NCBI GenBank assembly: GCA_949825045.1
Contig: OX463818.1
Span: 36,100,906 to 36,164,905 of the forward strand
DNA from: Argyresthia goedartella
Lineage: Eukaryota > Arthropoda > Insecta > Lepidoptera > Argyresthiidae
DNA: 64,000 nucleotides
Direction of reading: 5' to 3'
The notes under the pieces are model-generated. The model worked only from the letters and a program-made list of their open reading frames with translations, did no database searches and was not told where the DNA came from. Position 1 is the stretch's first letter, and the number at the start of each line of letters is the position of its first letter. Shown here one piece after another: positions 22,701 to 29,769 of this stretch. A program made the translations under genes and the position numbers.

Positions 22701-23011
22701 TAGAAGTAGATAAGAAGCGGATAATGTTTCTGTTATAAAATGACTAGCGACACGTCGGCGCGCGACTGCCTCTGTCACCCCGTATGAGAAAAGACACAAT
22801 CACATGACACGAAGACAATGTTCAAACAAATTCATAATTCCAGCTTCACGCGAAATTCGACAAGCTCAAGAAAGACCACACCGAAGAGAAGAAACGCATC
22901 GAGGAGTGGAAGAAGAAGATAGACGACGATATGATCGAGTTCAACCGGCGCAAGACTCAGACGCTGCAGTCGCACCACACGCTCACACTGGGCAAGAGCA
23001 AGAAGAAGTAG
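7607..23011 (+). CDS. Septin, SEPTIN6 / Drosophila Sep2-Sep5 group (gene span, 3' six exons)
   Basis: Septins are GTP-binding proteins that form hetero-oligomeric filaments at the cell cortex and cytokinetic furrow. Six exons join in phase: 7607-7793, 17927-18045, 19917-20109, 21506-21669, 21853-21990 and 22844-23011, every intron GT..AG. The joined product is about 322 residues. It has the G3 motif DTVGYGD, the [16 protein letters not shown] block, the G4 motif AKAD, the septin-unique element ending [10 protein letters not shown], and a C-terminal heptad-like coiled coil ([18 protein letters not shown] onward) ending KSKKK. Family members are usually somewhat over 400 residues, so about 100 N-terminal residues with the P-loop are missing from the window. 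Exons are GC-rich against AT-rich introns. The introns, the first about 10 kb, are filled with mobile elements. The group assignment is confident; Sep2 versus Sep5 orthology is not decided. Confidence 0.95.
7800..7919 (+). repeat. Fragment of a dispersed repeat in the septin intron
   Basis: The stretch includes GGGACCCTATTACTACGCCT and CTGTCCATCTGTCC, a pattern I associate with a very common lepidopteran interspersed repeat. The element at 63900-63965 may belong to the same repeat. Copy ends are not visible. Confidence 0.4.
7920..8172 (+). mobile_element. tRNA-derived SINE, family A, copy 1
   Basis: A tRNA-like head (GGCCGAGTCGGCAGTGAC box A region; GGTTCGAGTCC box B) is followed by a body ending GGGGCTAGATCAATG...GTGTCCAAG and a short ATT-rich tail. 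Two other copies lie at 50471-50721 (minus) and 57778-58038 (plus). All three share the head, the ATACAGG..AATCCTAGTTTGG block and the tail. RNA polymerase III promoter boxes are intact by eye. Confidence 0.9.
8362..8436 (+). repeat. tRNA-like sequence, probably SINE head or tRNA pseudogene
   Basis: TGGCGCAATTGG fits a box A and GGTTCGAATCC is a perfect box B, about 37 bases apart. The putative acceptor strands (CGCGGCT and ACGTTCG) do not pair, so a functional tRNA is unlikely. No SINE body of the families seen here follows it. Confidence 0.5.
8672..8905. mobile_element. MITE family M1 with terminal inverted repeats, copy 1
   Basis: The left end CACATCAAAAATACTGG..TTGCACAGCAAA is mirrored by the right end TTTGCTGTGCAAATCAGTATTTTTGATGTG, giving about 30-bp inverted repeats around a 234-bp element with no coding capacity. 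TTTAAT abuts both sides and may be or contain the target duplication. The interior carries an AAGGGGG..TTCGCTTCG..CACC segment. Other copies: 18729-18966 and 60797-61037. It lies in the first long septin intron. Confidence 0.85.
9340..9534 (-). pseudogene. Tc1-like transposase C-terminal fragment
   Basis: 64 codons resemble the Tc1 transposase end: an [10 protein letters not shown] segment following where the DDE glutamate block should be, then [29 protein letters not shown]. It overlaps a second minus frame (9296-9493), showing a frameshift. The usual NPIENLW motif is not preserved in this frame. Confidence 0.75.
9652..9786 (-). pseudogene. Tc1-like transposase central fragment
   Basis: The frame reads [20 protein letters not shown] then [20 protein letters not shown], matching the central Tc1 block VKHGGGSIMVWGC. 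The upstream part of the open frame (9787-9852) is contributed by an inserted palindromic MITE, so the frame is a chimera. Confidence 0.8.
9787..9915. mobile_element. Palindromic (snapback) MITE inside the Tc1-like element
   Basis: The 129-bp sequence is almost entirely one inverted repeat. Ends are GCCACTAGCTATAAAGCGGAT and the near-complement ATCCGCCTTATAGCTAGTGGGC. The centre, 9832-9875, is a perfect 44-bp palindrome (AACTTTGACAACTCCATACA and its mirror). CTTAG occurs at both flanks as a possible target duplication. Confidence 0.85.
10083..10315 (+). mobile_element. MITE family M3, partial copy in the Tc1-like element
   Basis: Shares ACACTAGTT..ATCTACACACATATCATAAGC, the GTGTTCAGGAACCGCACGTT block and the CATTATAGTCATAATG centre with copies at 37.4-38.1, 40.1-40.4 and 46.8-47.0 kb. 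The right terminal repeat is missing. Confidence 0.75.
10655..11440. mobile_element. Long-inverted-repeat element (about 0.8 kb), non-coding
   Basis: The left arm (about 10655-10850) and right arm (about 11175-11440) are approximate reverse complements. Shared blocks are ATGTG-CCCCGT, TAATCCTCACCATTGGAACC, GACACTGCTTAAAATAGTCC, AGAAATAG and CACAAAGAAAGAAAAAT. The motif AATAGTCCAGAAATAG recurs inside each arm and between them. Arms of 150-200 bp or more could form a strong foldback. No open frame fits a protein. Exact ends and any target duplication are unclear. Confidence 0.7.
11567..11875. mobile_element. Foldback MITE family M2, copy 1
   Basis: The left end GGGTGGCCAAGATGGGATTTCG and right end CGTGGCCTTCCGGAC enclose inverted blocks CTCGAGCGTCAGATTAAG near 11597 and CTTAATCTGACGCGCTCGAG near 11817. 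The TCTAGAGCCG..CCGTTA block is shared with the larger copy at 22236-22705. It lies in the long septin intron. Confidence 0.7.
11880..12235. repeat. Anonymous dispersed repeat segment
   Basis: Contains GCGTGACAGGGGGCTAGCC near 12020, which recurs at 51450 in the same context (TTATTCAATA..TCC..GCGTGACAGGGG). It is therefore a repeat present at least twice here; class unknown. Confidence 0.5.
12236..14520 (-). mobile_element. DD82E-type IS630/Tc1/mariner transposon, decayed
   Basis: A perfect 26-bp inverted repeat (12254-12279 and 14478-14503, containing TAGTGAATAATCCTTTCC) with further partial matches outside it encloses a broken minus-strand transposase. The coding relic runs from about 14181 to 12770. 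The inverted repeats, transposase position and size (about 2.3 kb) fit one transposon. Exact outer ends and the TA duplication were not resolved. It lies in the long septin intron, opposite in strand to the host gene. Confidence 0.8.
12770..14181 (-). pseudogene. DD82E transposase, broken by frameshifts
   Basis: Such transposases cut and paste DNA with a DDE/D triad. Three frames cover it. 14181 downward gives [15 protein letters not shown] and then, shifted, a helix-turn-helix-like [16 protein letters not shown]. 13866-13432 holds [11 protein letters not shown] and the first catalytic Asp in VYTDETY. 13435-12770 holds the second Asp in VVDNAAYHN (residue 27 of that frame) and the glutamate in [10 protein letters not shown] (residue 110). 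That leaves 82 residues between the second and third catalytic residues, far more than the 34-41 of classical Tc1/mariner. The frame breaks at 13432-13435 with apparent loss of a few residues. I recall a DD82E family called Sailor; assignment rests on spacing and motifs only. Confidence 0.85.
14831..15465. repeat. Minisatellite, 62-bp unit, about 10 copies
   Basis: Units begin ACAGCATGTCGTGGCAGTTC and recur at 14831, 14903, 14965, 15027, 15089, 15151, 15213, 15275, 15342 and 15404. The spacing is 62 bases except where an extra ACTAGTGGCG-type insertion makes 72 or 67. A G/A variant (GCGCGAG or GCACGAG) alternates between copies. It is intronic to the septin gene. Confidence 0.97.
15653..15864 (-). 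mobile_element. tRNA-derived SINE, family B, copy 1
   Basis: On the minus strand TGGCGCTGCGG (box A) and GGTTCGATCCC (box B) form a tRNA-like head. The body carries GTGTGTGACGTCGCTGTTTG and CTAGTGTGGGGCCAGAGGC. Related copies or tails: 19302-19473 (+), 19085-19200 (-), 51330-51412 (+) and 61555-61690 (-). Confidence 0.85.
15989..16200. repeat. Direct duplication, 106-bp unit x2
   Basis: ACCCAAGGGACT starts at 15989 and again at 16095. The copies differ at only a few positions (GACTGCTTACT versus GACTAGTTACT; AAAGTGATT versus AAATGATT-type changes). A recent tandem duplication in a septin intron. Confidence 0.9.
16201..17080. other. Septin intron, no element recognised
   Basis: AT-rich sequence with a short TA run near 16735. 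No gene or repeat seen elsewhere in the window was found. Confidence 0.5.
17090..17650 (-). mobile_element. Jockey-like LINE 3' relic
   Basis: Minus-strand conceptual translation of 17350-17490 gives [17 protein letters not shown] and, shifted, [14 protein letters not shown]. These match the C-terminal pattern of the relic at 3950-4561 (CYNKLPS...YLNDKLVW). An [20 protein letters not shown] reading follows near 17215-17275. Many stops; clearly degraded. Confidence 0.6.
17927..18045 (+). CDS. Septin exon (G4 region)
   Basis: The acceptor is TTGCAG at 17921-17926 and the donor GTAACA follows 18045. The exon is 119 nt; two bases complete the split glycine codon of the previous exon. It encodes [14 protein letters not shown] and [21 protein letters not shown] is the G4 guanine-specificity motif. 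Confidence 0.95.
18570..18985. mobile_element. MITE family M1, copy 2 plus a partial upstream copy
   Basis: A full copy spans 18729-18966. A truncated left end (CGCACATCAAACATACTGATT) sits at about 18597-18645. About 80 bp to the left of the full copy (ACTAATTAACAAAAAAG through CACACCCGACACATTAATGG) also matches the left flank of the copy at 8672. So either the element is longer than its inverted repeats or a block including flank was duplicated. Confidence 0.8.
19085..19200 (-). mobile_element. SINE family B, 3' tail fragment
   Basis: The + strand reads TTGCTTCTGGCCCCACACAAG and ACAGTGACGTCTCAACC, the complement of the family B body. The tRNA head is missing. Confidence 0.65.
19302..19473 (+). 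mobile_element. tRNA-derived SINE, family B, copy 2
   Basis: TGGCGTTACGG and GGTTCGATACC mark the polymerase III boxes, followed by GGCTGGGGAGGG and a tail with GAGGGACCAGAAGCAATGC. The CCTCCCAGGCGGGAGG stretch would pair as an anticodon-arm-like hairpin. Confidence 0.8.
19917..20109 (+). CDS. Septin exon (septin-unique element)
   Basis: The acceptor is TTTTCCCAG ending at 19916 and the donor GTGAGT starts at 20110. The exon is 193 nt from phase 0, leaving one base. It encodes [20 protein letters not shown], the [19 protein letters not shown] block and [10 protein letters not shown]. This exon is much more GC-rich than its surroundings. Confidence 0.95.
20152..21445. repeat. Minisatellite, 23-bp unit, with embedded MITE copies
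   Basis: Variants of GGTCTCAATTCGAGTCCCGT (23-bp period) fill most of the septin intron between the exons at 19917 and 21506. Because 23 is not a multiple of three, the repeat is open over long stretches in several frames and yields spurious ORFs (for example 20833-21465). Two copies of an about 115-bp insert (AGAAGCAGGAATAATTACGC to GAACACTTTTTCAC) lie near 20225-20335 and 20531-20641. They are 306 bp apart, showing a higher-order duplication. Confidence 0.95.
21506..21669 (+). CDS. Septin exon (end of GTPase domain)
   Basis: The acceptor is TTCGTTAG ending at 21505 and the donor GTAGTA starts at 21670. The exon is 164 nt; its first two bases complete the split valine codon. It encodes [20 protein letters not shown] and [16 protein letters not shown], both hallmarks of this septin group. 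Confidence 0.95.
21853..21990 (+). CDS. Septin exon (start of coiled coil)
   Basis: The acceptor is ATTTCAG ending at 21852; the donor GTGATC follows 21990. 138 nt, phase 0 at both ends. It encodes [12 protein letters not shown] and [19 protein letters not shown], the beginning of the C-terminal coiled coil. Reading past the donor gives an extra 24 codons that I treat as intron. Confidence 0.94.
22140..22235. mobile_element. Partial M2 foldback end next to a larger copy
   Basis: AGGCCAAGAGGGGATTTCG and CTCGAGCGCGTCAGATTAAG match the left end of the copy at 11567. It abuts the larger copy at 22236. Confidence 0.6.
22236..22705. mobile_element. Foldback element M2 with about 190-bp arms
   Basis: The left end TCCGGGACGCCACTAGGC is mirrored by GCCCAGTGGCGTCCCGGA at the right end. 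The arms (about 22236-22430 and 22515-22705) share GATTAAGATATGG, AAGCTTTCCATCTAGAG, GCGCCATTAGGG and TCGAGAGCGT in inverted order around a short AT-rich centre. It sits in the last septin intron, about 140 bp upstream of the terminal exon. Confidence 0.9.
22844..23011 (+). CDS. Septin terminal exon
   Basis: The acceptor is AATTCCAG ending at 22843; stop TAG is at 23009-23011. 168 nt in phase 0. It encodes [18 protein letters not shown] and ends [12 protein letters not shown], continuing the coiled coil into a basic tail as in SEPTIN6-group proteins. Confidence 0.94.
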   Translation, partial: LHAKFDKLKKDHTEEKKRIEEWKKKIDDDMIEFNRRKTQTLQSHHTLTLGKSKKK

Positions 23012-23820
23012 GCATGCATGCGAGTGGGAGAGAGATGGCTGTATGTTTGGTCAGTACGCGCGGCTTGAACGTTCTTTTCTGTTTATGCGATCCTGGTATC
23101 TTGTTCTCGCAACGCCTGCTAGCAATGGCCGCCAGCAAATGATTACATCGTATGACCTTTGAACGGCAGGGAGGCATGCGTTGCCAGCAAGCTGGCAGCA
23201 AGCTGGCAGCAAGCTGGCAGCAGCGTTGGCTGGATGCATTCATGCATTGTAGTCGCGTGCTGTCAGTGCCACTGCCACTGCCACGCGAACAACACTAACA
23301 TAACTAACTGCAGGAGGCAGTCGCGTCGCTCTGAGCACAAAATTAAGTTAGGTTTACTAACTATAAAGTACAGGTATGTATGTATGAATCATCTGAATCA
23401 TACATATACTCTGCTCAGAAAAAAATGCATGGGTATTTTATAATGCTCAGTCAACGTGGGATATTTTATAAACGCCTTTTCATATTATACATGCTATGAC
23501 ATCGCAGTAGGAAATATGCGGCACGGGGTATTGGCTTCTCCATGATAACCTTTGCTGGTAGCCGTGTATATTTACTTTTAGCTTCATTTCTTTCTTCATT
23601 CGGGAGGTTTTCGTCTTCCTGGTAATGCACATCGAATTGGAATGAACAGACATGTAAACGTTAAACGATTAATGAAACTTCATCAACTGTTTAACCTGTA
23701 TATAAGTCGATGCAGATAGAGGTGGTTGTTGTTTCAGTTCTTGAAGTCTAGTTTACTTGGCGTTGACCAACCACCAACCAGCGACACAATAAGCACCAAA
23801 CATCGATTGACTTAATGGCT
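23012..23820 (+). other. Presumed septin 3' UTR and downstream flank
   Basis: No coding exon follows the septin stop. A short array of GCCAGCAAGCTGGCA-type units lies at 23182-23232. No AATAAA was seen close to the stop; candidates occur much further downstream (for example near 24847 and 25334), so the transcript end is not defined. Confidence 0.5.
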
Positions 23821-23821
23821 T

Positions 23822-24034
23822 CATAATCCTTGCTCATAGTTCACTGCCAGGTGGACTGTTTGCGAGACGTTGTGCCATCAACGTTATGTTCACATAATCC
23901 TTGCTCATAGTTCACTGCCAGGTGGACTGTTTGCGAGACGTTGTGCCATCAACGTTATGTTCACATAATCCTTGCTCATAGTTCACTGCCAGGTGGACTG
24001 TTTGCGAGACGTTGTGCCATCAACGTTATGTTCA
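23822..24034. repeat. Tandem repeat, 71-bp unit x3
   Basis: CATAATCCTTGCTCATAGTT recurs at 23822, 23893 and 23964 with no visible differences, and a fourth copy is cut after CATAATC. Very recent tandem amplification. Confidence 0.95.
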
Positions 24035-24136
24035 CATAATCGGGAAGCCTACCTAAATATATTTTATTTAATTTGCAAAATTATGGCATGAATGAATGAA
24101 CTCTGGCAATTAAATACGTATAGGATATCTTTCGAT

Positions 24137-24504
24137 TAAGGTGATACGAAAAAAAATGGGATATTTTTCGAATCCATTTACTCCGCTATAAATATCTACA
24201 GATCTGATTTTTGGGTTAACGTTTATTGATCATATGACTAAGATTCTCACTGAAAGAAAACGCGATTGGATGAAAATTTCTCGATACAATTTGATTACGA
24301 AAATACCTCTAAATTGTTTTATTTTTTCCTATAATTCTGAAATCCTAACTAATTTAATTGCGGAATTCTCCATGAAAATCTTTTTGACAAAAAAGCGTAG
24401 TTAATTAATTACTTCCAAATATCTTTCTTATTTGGAAGTAATTAACGCTGTCACTTTCTTTTACATTACATTTCCTTTAATGTATATTTTCTCGTATCAC
24501 CTTA
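24137..24504. mobile_element. MITE, about 368 bp, ends TAAGGTGATACGA
   Basis: TAAGGTGATACGAAAA at the left is mirrored by TTTTCTCGTATCACCTTA at the right. An internal hairpin, TTACTTCCAAATA..TATTTGGAAGTAA, lies near 24409-24445. No coding frame. Terminal TA is compatible with a Tc1/mariner-mobilised MITE. Confidence 0.8.
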
Positions 24505-26150
24505 GTGAATATAATGCACAAATCGCGGTTGTTTTGAATTGTATCATGAAATGCCCACCAACTTTATGACGCGCTTTATTCAATTTTGTATCCGATTTGT
24601 TCACTCACGCCGATATTCTATCAACATACTTTTGTAAGAGACATTTCACTCCCTATGAAAGGTATGAAGATTGATTGGCTAAATTAATTTATAAATCTTA
24701 GGCCGTGTCTACACGCTTGCTATCTTGTGTCATTACGATAGTTCTGTAAAATCGAGTTTACTAAATTGTTAACCAAATATTATTGTTTTTACACAAAGGC
24801 AAAATTATCCTAATTAAATCGTATGCAGTTTAGCGTAGACGCAGCAGAATAAAATAGAATATTTTTAAATCGTGAATAACTACTACATACCAAATGTATT
24901 TATGTGAGACGTATGATTTGACGATTTGCAAGACGTATTATAAGTGTTAGCTCTTAGGTTTTATATGGAAATACTGAAGAGTTATGTTTCAATAGTTTAT
25001 TGTGTAACCAACAGTTTATTCGCAGTTATCATCAATATTTTAACTACATAAATCAATATTTTACAAGTATCATCAATAACATAGTTTTACTGTGTATAAC
25101 AATTAATTTTGTATACCAATTAATACGTTTAACTGCTCTCTATGTCACAGTGACTATATATAATTAATTACCTTTTCATATCTGAAGCTATTTCTATAAC
25201 TTGCACAGTTAATTTGGACCACGCCTTGCATTTAAATAAGTTTTAAACTCCATTCCTCGTGTGTAACCTTAAGTGTAATTTTTATACATTATTTTCCTTA
25301 AGAATTAGTTTGTATATTCCTAATTGAGGTATTTAATAAAATCATGAAATCTATGCTTGTTTTCTTAGTACAGAATAAGTATTAGAACCTAGCGGTACAG
25401 ACAGATCACTCCGCAGAGACACTTAAATAAATAGCTAATCTCGCTGCGTGGCAATAAAGTGCAATCTGCCTGCGCTCCTTCCAATAATCGCTAAACACAT
25501 ACAGAATCGGTCCCCGCCCGAGCCGAGCCGGCTAGATTGCATACAATAGCATGTATACGTAAGGTATTCGACCATGTTATTCTTGTAGGGAGGGGCTTCC
25601 AAACAAGTAATGTCTACAAAATTTCATAGGTGTATGTATGTTTGTCTTCGCGTCTCCGAAACCACAGAGCGGAGCCAACTTTGGGAAGAGTGCAGGTTTT
25701 ATTAGAAGCGGTTCAGTAATTTTTAAGATATGGGCTTTTACTTGTAAATAGAGTAGTCTTATCTTATTAATACGAGTTGGGCAACAAAGAGCTTATTCAA
25801 AAAAAATGCAAGTTCTATCAAAAACAGGACTTAAAAAGAACAGCCGGTAAACTTGAGAAATTGGCGGAGTTTAATCCTTTCTGATGTTGTGAATAGAATA
25901 GGAGTGCGTCAAACACGGCTTAGGGGTATTCCGCAGTATTTACAAGACCGGCACGCGGCCCCTTAAAATAAATCATTGCAAGTATTTCCATAAAACTAAT
26001 AATGACGAAAAATAATTAATTTTATAAAAAAAATATCGACTTTAAATTAACTCAAAAGTAAGAAATAGCATTTCTACATATACACGAAATGAACCACCCA
26101 AACCAATCCAAACTTTGGTACGAAACATTTTTTTAAGGTACAAAATTACA
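24505..26150. other. No gene or clear element seen
   Basis: AT-rich intergenic sequence. A TGTATGTATGTTTGTC stretch near 25631 is low-complexity and resembles common insect repeats, without visible ends. Confidence 0.5.
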
Positions 26151-27441
26151 ACCACAACAGTTTCTCATGGTCTGGCGCCGAAGAATCAAACGGGCCCAAA
26201 CTCTATAGGATTGCGTCGTTTTATTAGGGAGTTCCCATTTCATTCTGTTAATTGCAAAATTGAGGAAGCCATCCACTACAAGTCTATGTGCCTAAAAATC
26301 TTCATTAACATTGAAGGGGCCTTCGACAAGACTAAATTCACTAGCATCACAATGGCACTGGTAAATCACGGAGCCAATGCAGTTATGGTGGAGTGGATAG
26401 GTAATATGTTGAGTAAGAGAGTCATTTAACCCACTTAAGCCGAATCCCAACATGCATTGGTAGCGAAGGGATGCCCCCAGGGAGGTGTCCTTTCGCCGCC
26501 GCTTTGAAACCTGGTGGCGAACGACGTCATTACCAGACTGAACACACAACATTTCACGTTAGGATATGCCGATAATATAGTGATACTAACAAGTGGAATC
26601 GTCACAAGTATGATATGTGATGTCTCCCAAGCAGCACTGCGGATCGTGGAGCACTGGTGCACAACTAACGAACCATCATTCAATCCAAATAACAGACAGA
26701 TAGACAGAAATGGCAATGTTCACCAACAAGCGCAATCTGGGCAAGTATCAACCACTCAGTTTGTTTGTTACAGAGCTGCAATTTGCTGCTGAGGTACCTT
26801 GGTGTAATACTAGATAGCAAGCTAAATTGGAGCAATCGTCTGAATAACAAGATCGATAAAGCAACAGTCACATTTTGGCAGTGCCAAAGAATGGTAGCTA
26901 AGGCCTGCGGGCTAACCCCAAAAACAACCCTTTAGCTATACTCAGCTGTCATCACCTGTAATAAACCAACCAAATTATCCCCTGTCGAATCCAAACTACA
27001 ACCACTCCAGAGGCTGGCTTGTATGGCAGCAACGGGGTGAATGAGGACCACACCCACTGGGGCCTTGGAAGTGAACTGGATCTGCCGCCGCTCCACCTCT
27101 TCATCAGGCAGGAGGCGGCTGCAACAGCGGTTCTTTTTAAAAAACTCAACCTGTGGAGACCTGCTAGGGTACCCCACACTGAAATACTCGACGATTACAT
27201 AGGTAAGGAGCTTCTACTGGAAGCGGCTACTGACAGGATACCCAAGCAATATTTCTTCGACAAAAGGTATAAAATACAACTGCATGAAGAACCCTGGGAG
27301 GGCCTCAATCAAAGAGAACTAAGGGTTTCAAGACGGTTCTAAAAAAACTCAGGTACAGGCACCGGGGCATTCTCGGAAGATGTAAACATGAGGAAATCAA
27401 CATGATTAGGTGCCCACAACACCGTCTTCCAAGCTGAGTGT

Positions 27442-27627
27442 TTGGATATCATAATGGCTACTACAGCTATTGCAGAAAGAGAGGTAAAGGATTTCCCTAT
27501 CCGCATACTATCCGACAGCAAAGCAGTTCTGCAAGCCCTACAAAGCAACACCATCAGCTTATATACGAGTGTCACCAAGCCCTGTCAGAGGTATGTAACC
27601 ACAGTATTGTTATCCTACAGTGCATAA
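27442..27627 (+). pseudogene. RNase H-like fragment of the R1-like element
   Basis: 61 codons with TAIAEREVKDFPIRILSDSK and AVLQAL, matching the RNase H segment with an acidic residue in the LSDSKAV motif. It lies between the RT and C-terminal Cys-His pieces, as expected in R1-like elements. Confidence 0.7.
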
Positions 27628-27874
27628 AAGGACACAGTGGCTCGCGCGACAACCGCCGCAGCCGATGCATTAGCATGGTTGGGTTCGGAACAGACGGTGG
27701 AAGGACCAGAACCCATAATTCCACTGCCATTCAGCTGGTTGAGGAAAAACCTACGACAACACACAAAGGTAACTCACCAACTTTATTGGTCAACCTTGGC
27801 TACCTGCAAGCAAGCCAGACAGGCCCTCTCGATTATCGCGTAAGCTGCGGAAGATAAAGAGGCCACAGCTACGC

Positions 27875-28150
27875 TTGGTAACCGGAGCGATAACTGGAAT
27901 CGCTGTGATAAACAAACTCTTTCACACTCTAGGTGTTACGGACAGGCCCCTGTGCAGAGCCTGCATGGAGGTGGAGGAGACATCCACCCACGTCCTGCTG
28001 GAATGTTCCGGCGTGGCCATCTACCGGGAAACCCACTTCGGGTCGCCGAGGTCGCTCCAGGAAGTCGTCGGCAACATCAAGGGTTTGCTAGGCTTCCTAC
28101 AGGAGCTGGGTCGGCAGGAGCAGTGCCCCCACCCACATCACGCTTTATAG
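27875..28150 (+). pseudogene. C-terminal Cys-His domain of the R1-like element
   Basis: 91 codons: FHTLGVTDRPLCRACMEVEE then HVLLECSGVA, a C-x2-C..H-x4-C zinc-binding arrangement typical of the ends of R1-like polyproteins, followed by a tail and a stop at 28148-28150. Confidence 0.75.
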
Positions 28151-28490
28151 GCGCAAATTAAAGTTGTTGAGTTGCGGAAAATCAGCCCGCGATAAACTAT
28201 AACTTAGGGAGTTCCCATGGCCACTTTCCGGGTCCATCATCATTATCCCTGGATATCATCTACTTAGCACCAAAGTACTTGTCAAGATGAATCAAACGGG
28301 CCCAAACTTCATGGGGTTGCGTTATTTTGTTACAGTGTACCCATGGCCGCTTTCCGGCTTCATCAGTAGATCAGCTCCATGTCATAAAAATATTGTATTG
28401 TCATCAGATTTACATGCATGCAAAATTTCAGCTCAATCGGAAATCGGAAAGTGGTTCAAATTTGACCCAATAGATCTAACCCGAACATAA

Positions 28491-29684
28491 ATATAGGTAC
28501 ATACATACATGCCTACATTGCAAGTTAAATAAATATTTATTCTTTAACTTTTGTTGATTACAGATATACAGACGAAATCATGAAATTACTTTTTGTAACA
28601 CCATGTTTGAAAATAGCACTCACTTAACCCCTGGATATACAAGTAAGTAATTAAGTTAGAATCAGTGAACGAGAAATTAATAAGCGCAGATAATAATTTA
28701 TATTTTATTCCCTAAAGAACCGGGAATCGTCTAAAATCCCGGTATTGTCAGAACCAGGAAAATCCCGGTTTATTCGGTTCCCGGATGTCCCGGTTATATG
28801 CCCTAGTACCTACGTACGATTTGTGTTTGTGAGTTTTAGCCCATTGTGTGGGAAATTGGTGATTTATTTAATTTATATATAATGAATTAATTAAATTAAT
28901 TTATAATGAACATTTTTAGTATTGTAAATAACATCATCATTTTAAAACTTGGTTTAACTTTTAAAACTAAACACACGGATGGATTTCAAAGGAGATTGTA
29001 AGTGTCATTTTAAAATATGCGTAATAGGTTAGTCTAGTTTATAGTTAGACCACGTTAATATTATAATGTAACGACCGGCTGCCGCAACCTCCTGACTGAT
29101 ACGTGTGCCCGGGAGGCGCACCGGCCGTTCTTACCTAAACTACGGAGTGACACCCACCTCCTGGTGCACTGGTATAAGATTCTATGGTATTGAGAGTGTC
29201 TAAGATGGCAATGGCACCTTTTGTTTCAGGTCAAAAGTTCTATTCGTCTTCATAAATAAAACTTCGACTGATGCACGTTGACCAACAATGAGCTTTATGA
29301 CATGCAGATGTGATAACAATTACTATGATTTGTAAAAATATTCTGCTTAATTGAATCTACTAATGTATTAGTTGTGTTATTGTGTATTATTCTCATCAAA
29401 TCCTAGGGTTATGCATCTTATAAATGTGTTTTTTTTCCTTCTTTTGACTTCAGACATTTGGACTTCAGACGAGCGAAACGGCTAGTGGCTTGGGCAGCTC
29501 GTAGCACATGGGTCGGTACAGGCGGTTGTAGTAGGTGTACCGTCGCTTGTTGGGAGTCACCGAGGCCTTCACTGGCACGGCGATGGAATGTCGCAATGGA
29601 GCTGACGCCGTCTGTCTACGGAGGCACTGTAACATTTATAATAGAGATTGTACAACTAGTGCATAAGAGAAGCCATTTAAAAAT
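28491..29684. other. No gene seen; anonymous sequence
   Basis: AT-rich, with one GC-rich island near 29070-29165. No protein frame or element recognised. Confidence 0.45.
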
Positions 29685-29765
29685 AGCAGATTGTACAACA
29701 AGGGCATAAAACACGCCATTTCACCCGAGACGTTGATATCCACCCGAGCCGCAGACACCTTCTAA
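29685..29765 (+). repeat. Dispersed repeat fragment
   Basis: ACAACAAGGGCATAAAACAC and CACCCGAGCCGCAG also occur at 59190-59262 (ACAACAAGGGCATAATACAC..). It abuts the RT relic that follows. Confidence 0.6.
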
Positions 29766-29769
29766 ACCG

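Larger units (their letters stand above)
26239..28203 (+). mobile_element. R1-like non-LTR retrotransposon, 5'-truncated, 15-bp target duplication
   Basis: Flanked on both sides by TTAGGGAGTTCCCAT (26224-26238 and 28204-28218), so its ends are known: 1965 bp. The plus strand encodes a broken polyprotein. RT pieces are FINIEGAFDKTKFTSI, GCPQGGVLSPP and YADNIVIL, where the catalytic motif reads YADN rather than YADD. RNase H-like pieces follow (AIAEREVKDFPIRILSDSKA). The C-terminal Cys-His segment is CRACMEVEETSTHVLLEC. Frameshifts and stops are frequent. RNase H plus the terminal C-C-H-C places it in the R1/I-like assemblage. Confidence 0.85.
26155..28490 (+). mobile_element. Older dispersed repeat (LINE 3' type) split by an R1-like insertion
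   Basis: GAATCAAACGGGCCCAAAC at 26185 and again at 28290 belong to one repeat family, also present in reverse near 48480-48680. The left piece ends and the right piece resumes at TTAGGGAGTTCCCAT, the target of the inserted LINE at 26239-28203. The right piece ends with TTTCAGCTCAATCGGAAAT and TAACCCGAACATA, a tail pattern I associate with lepidopteran LINEs. Confidence 0.7.
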
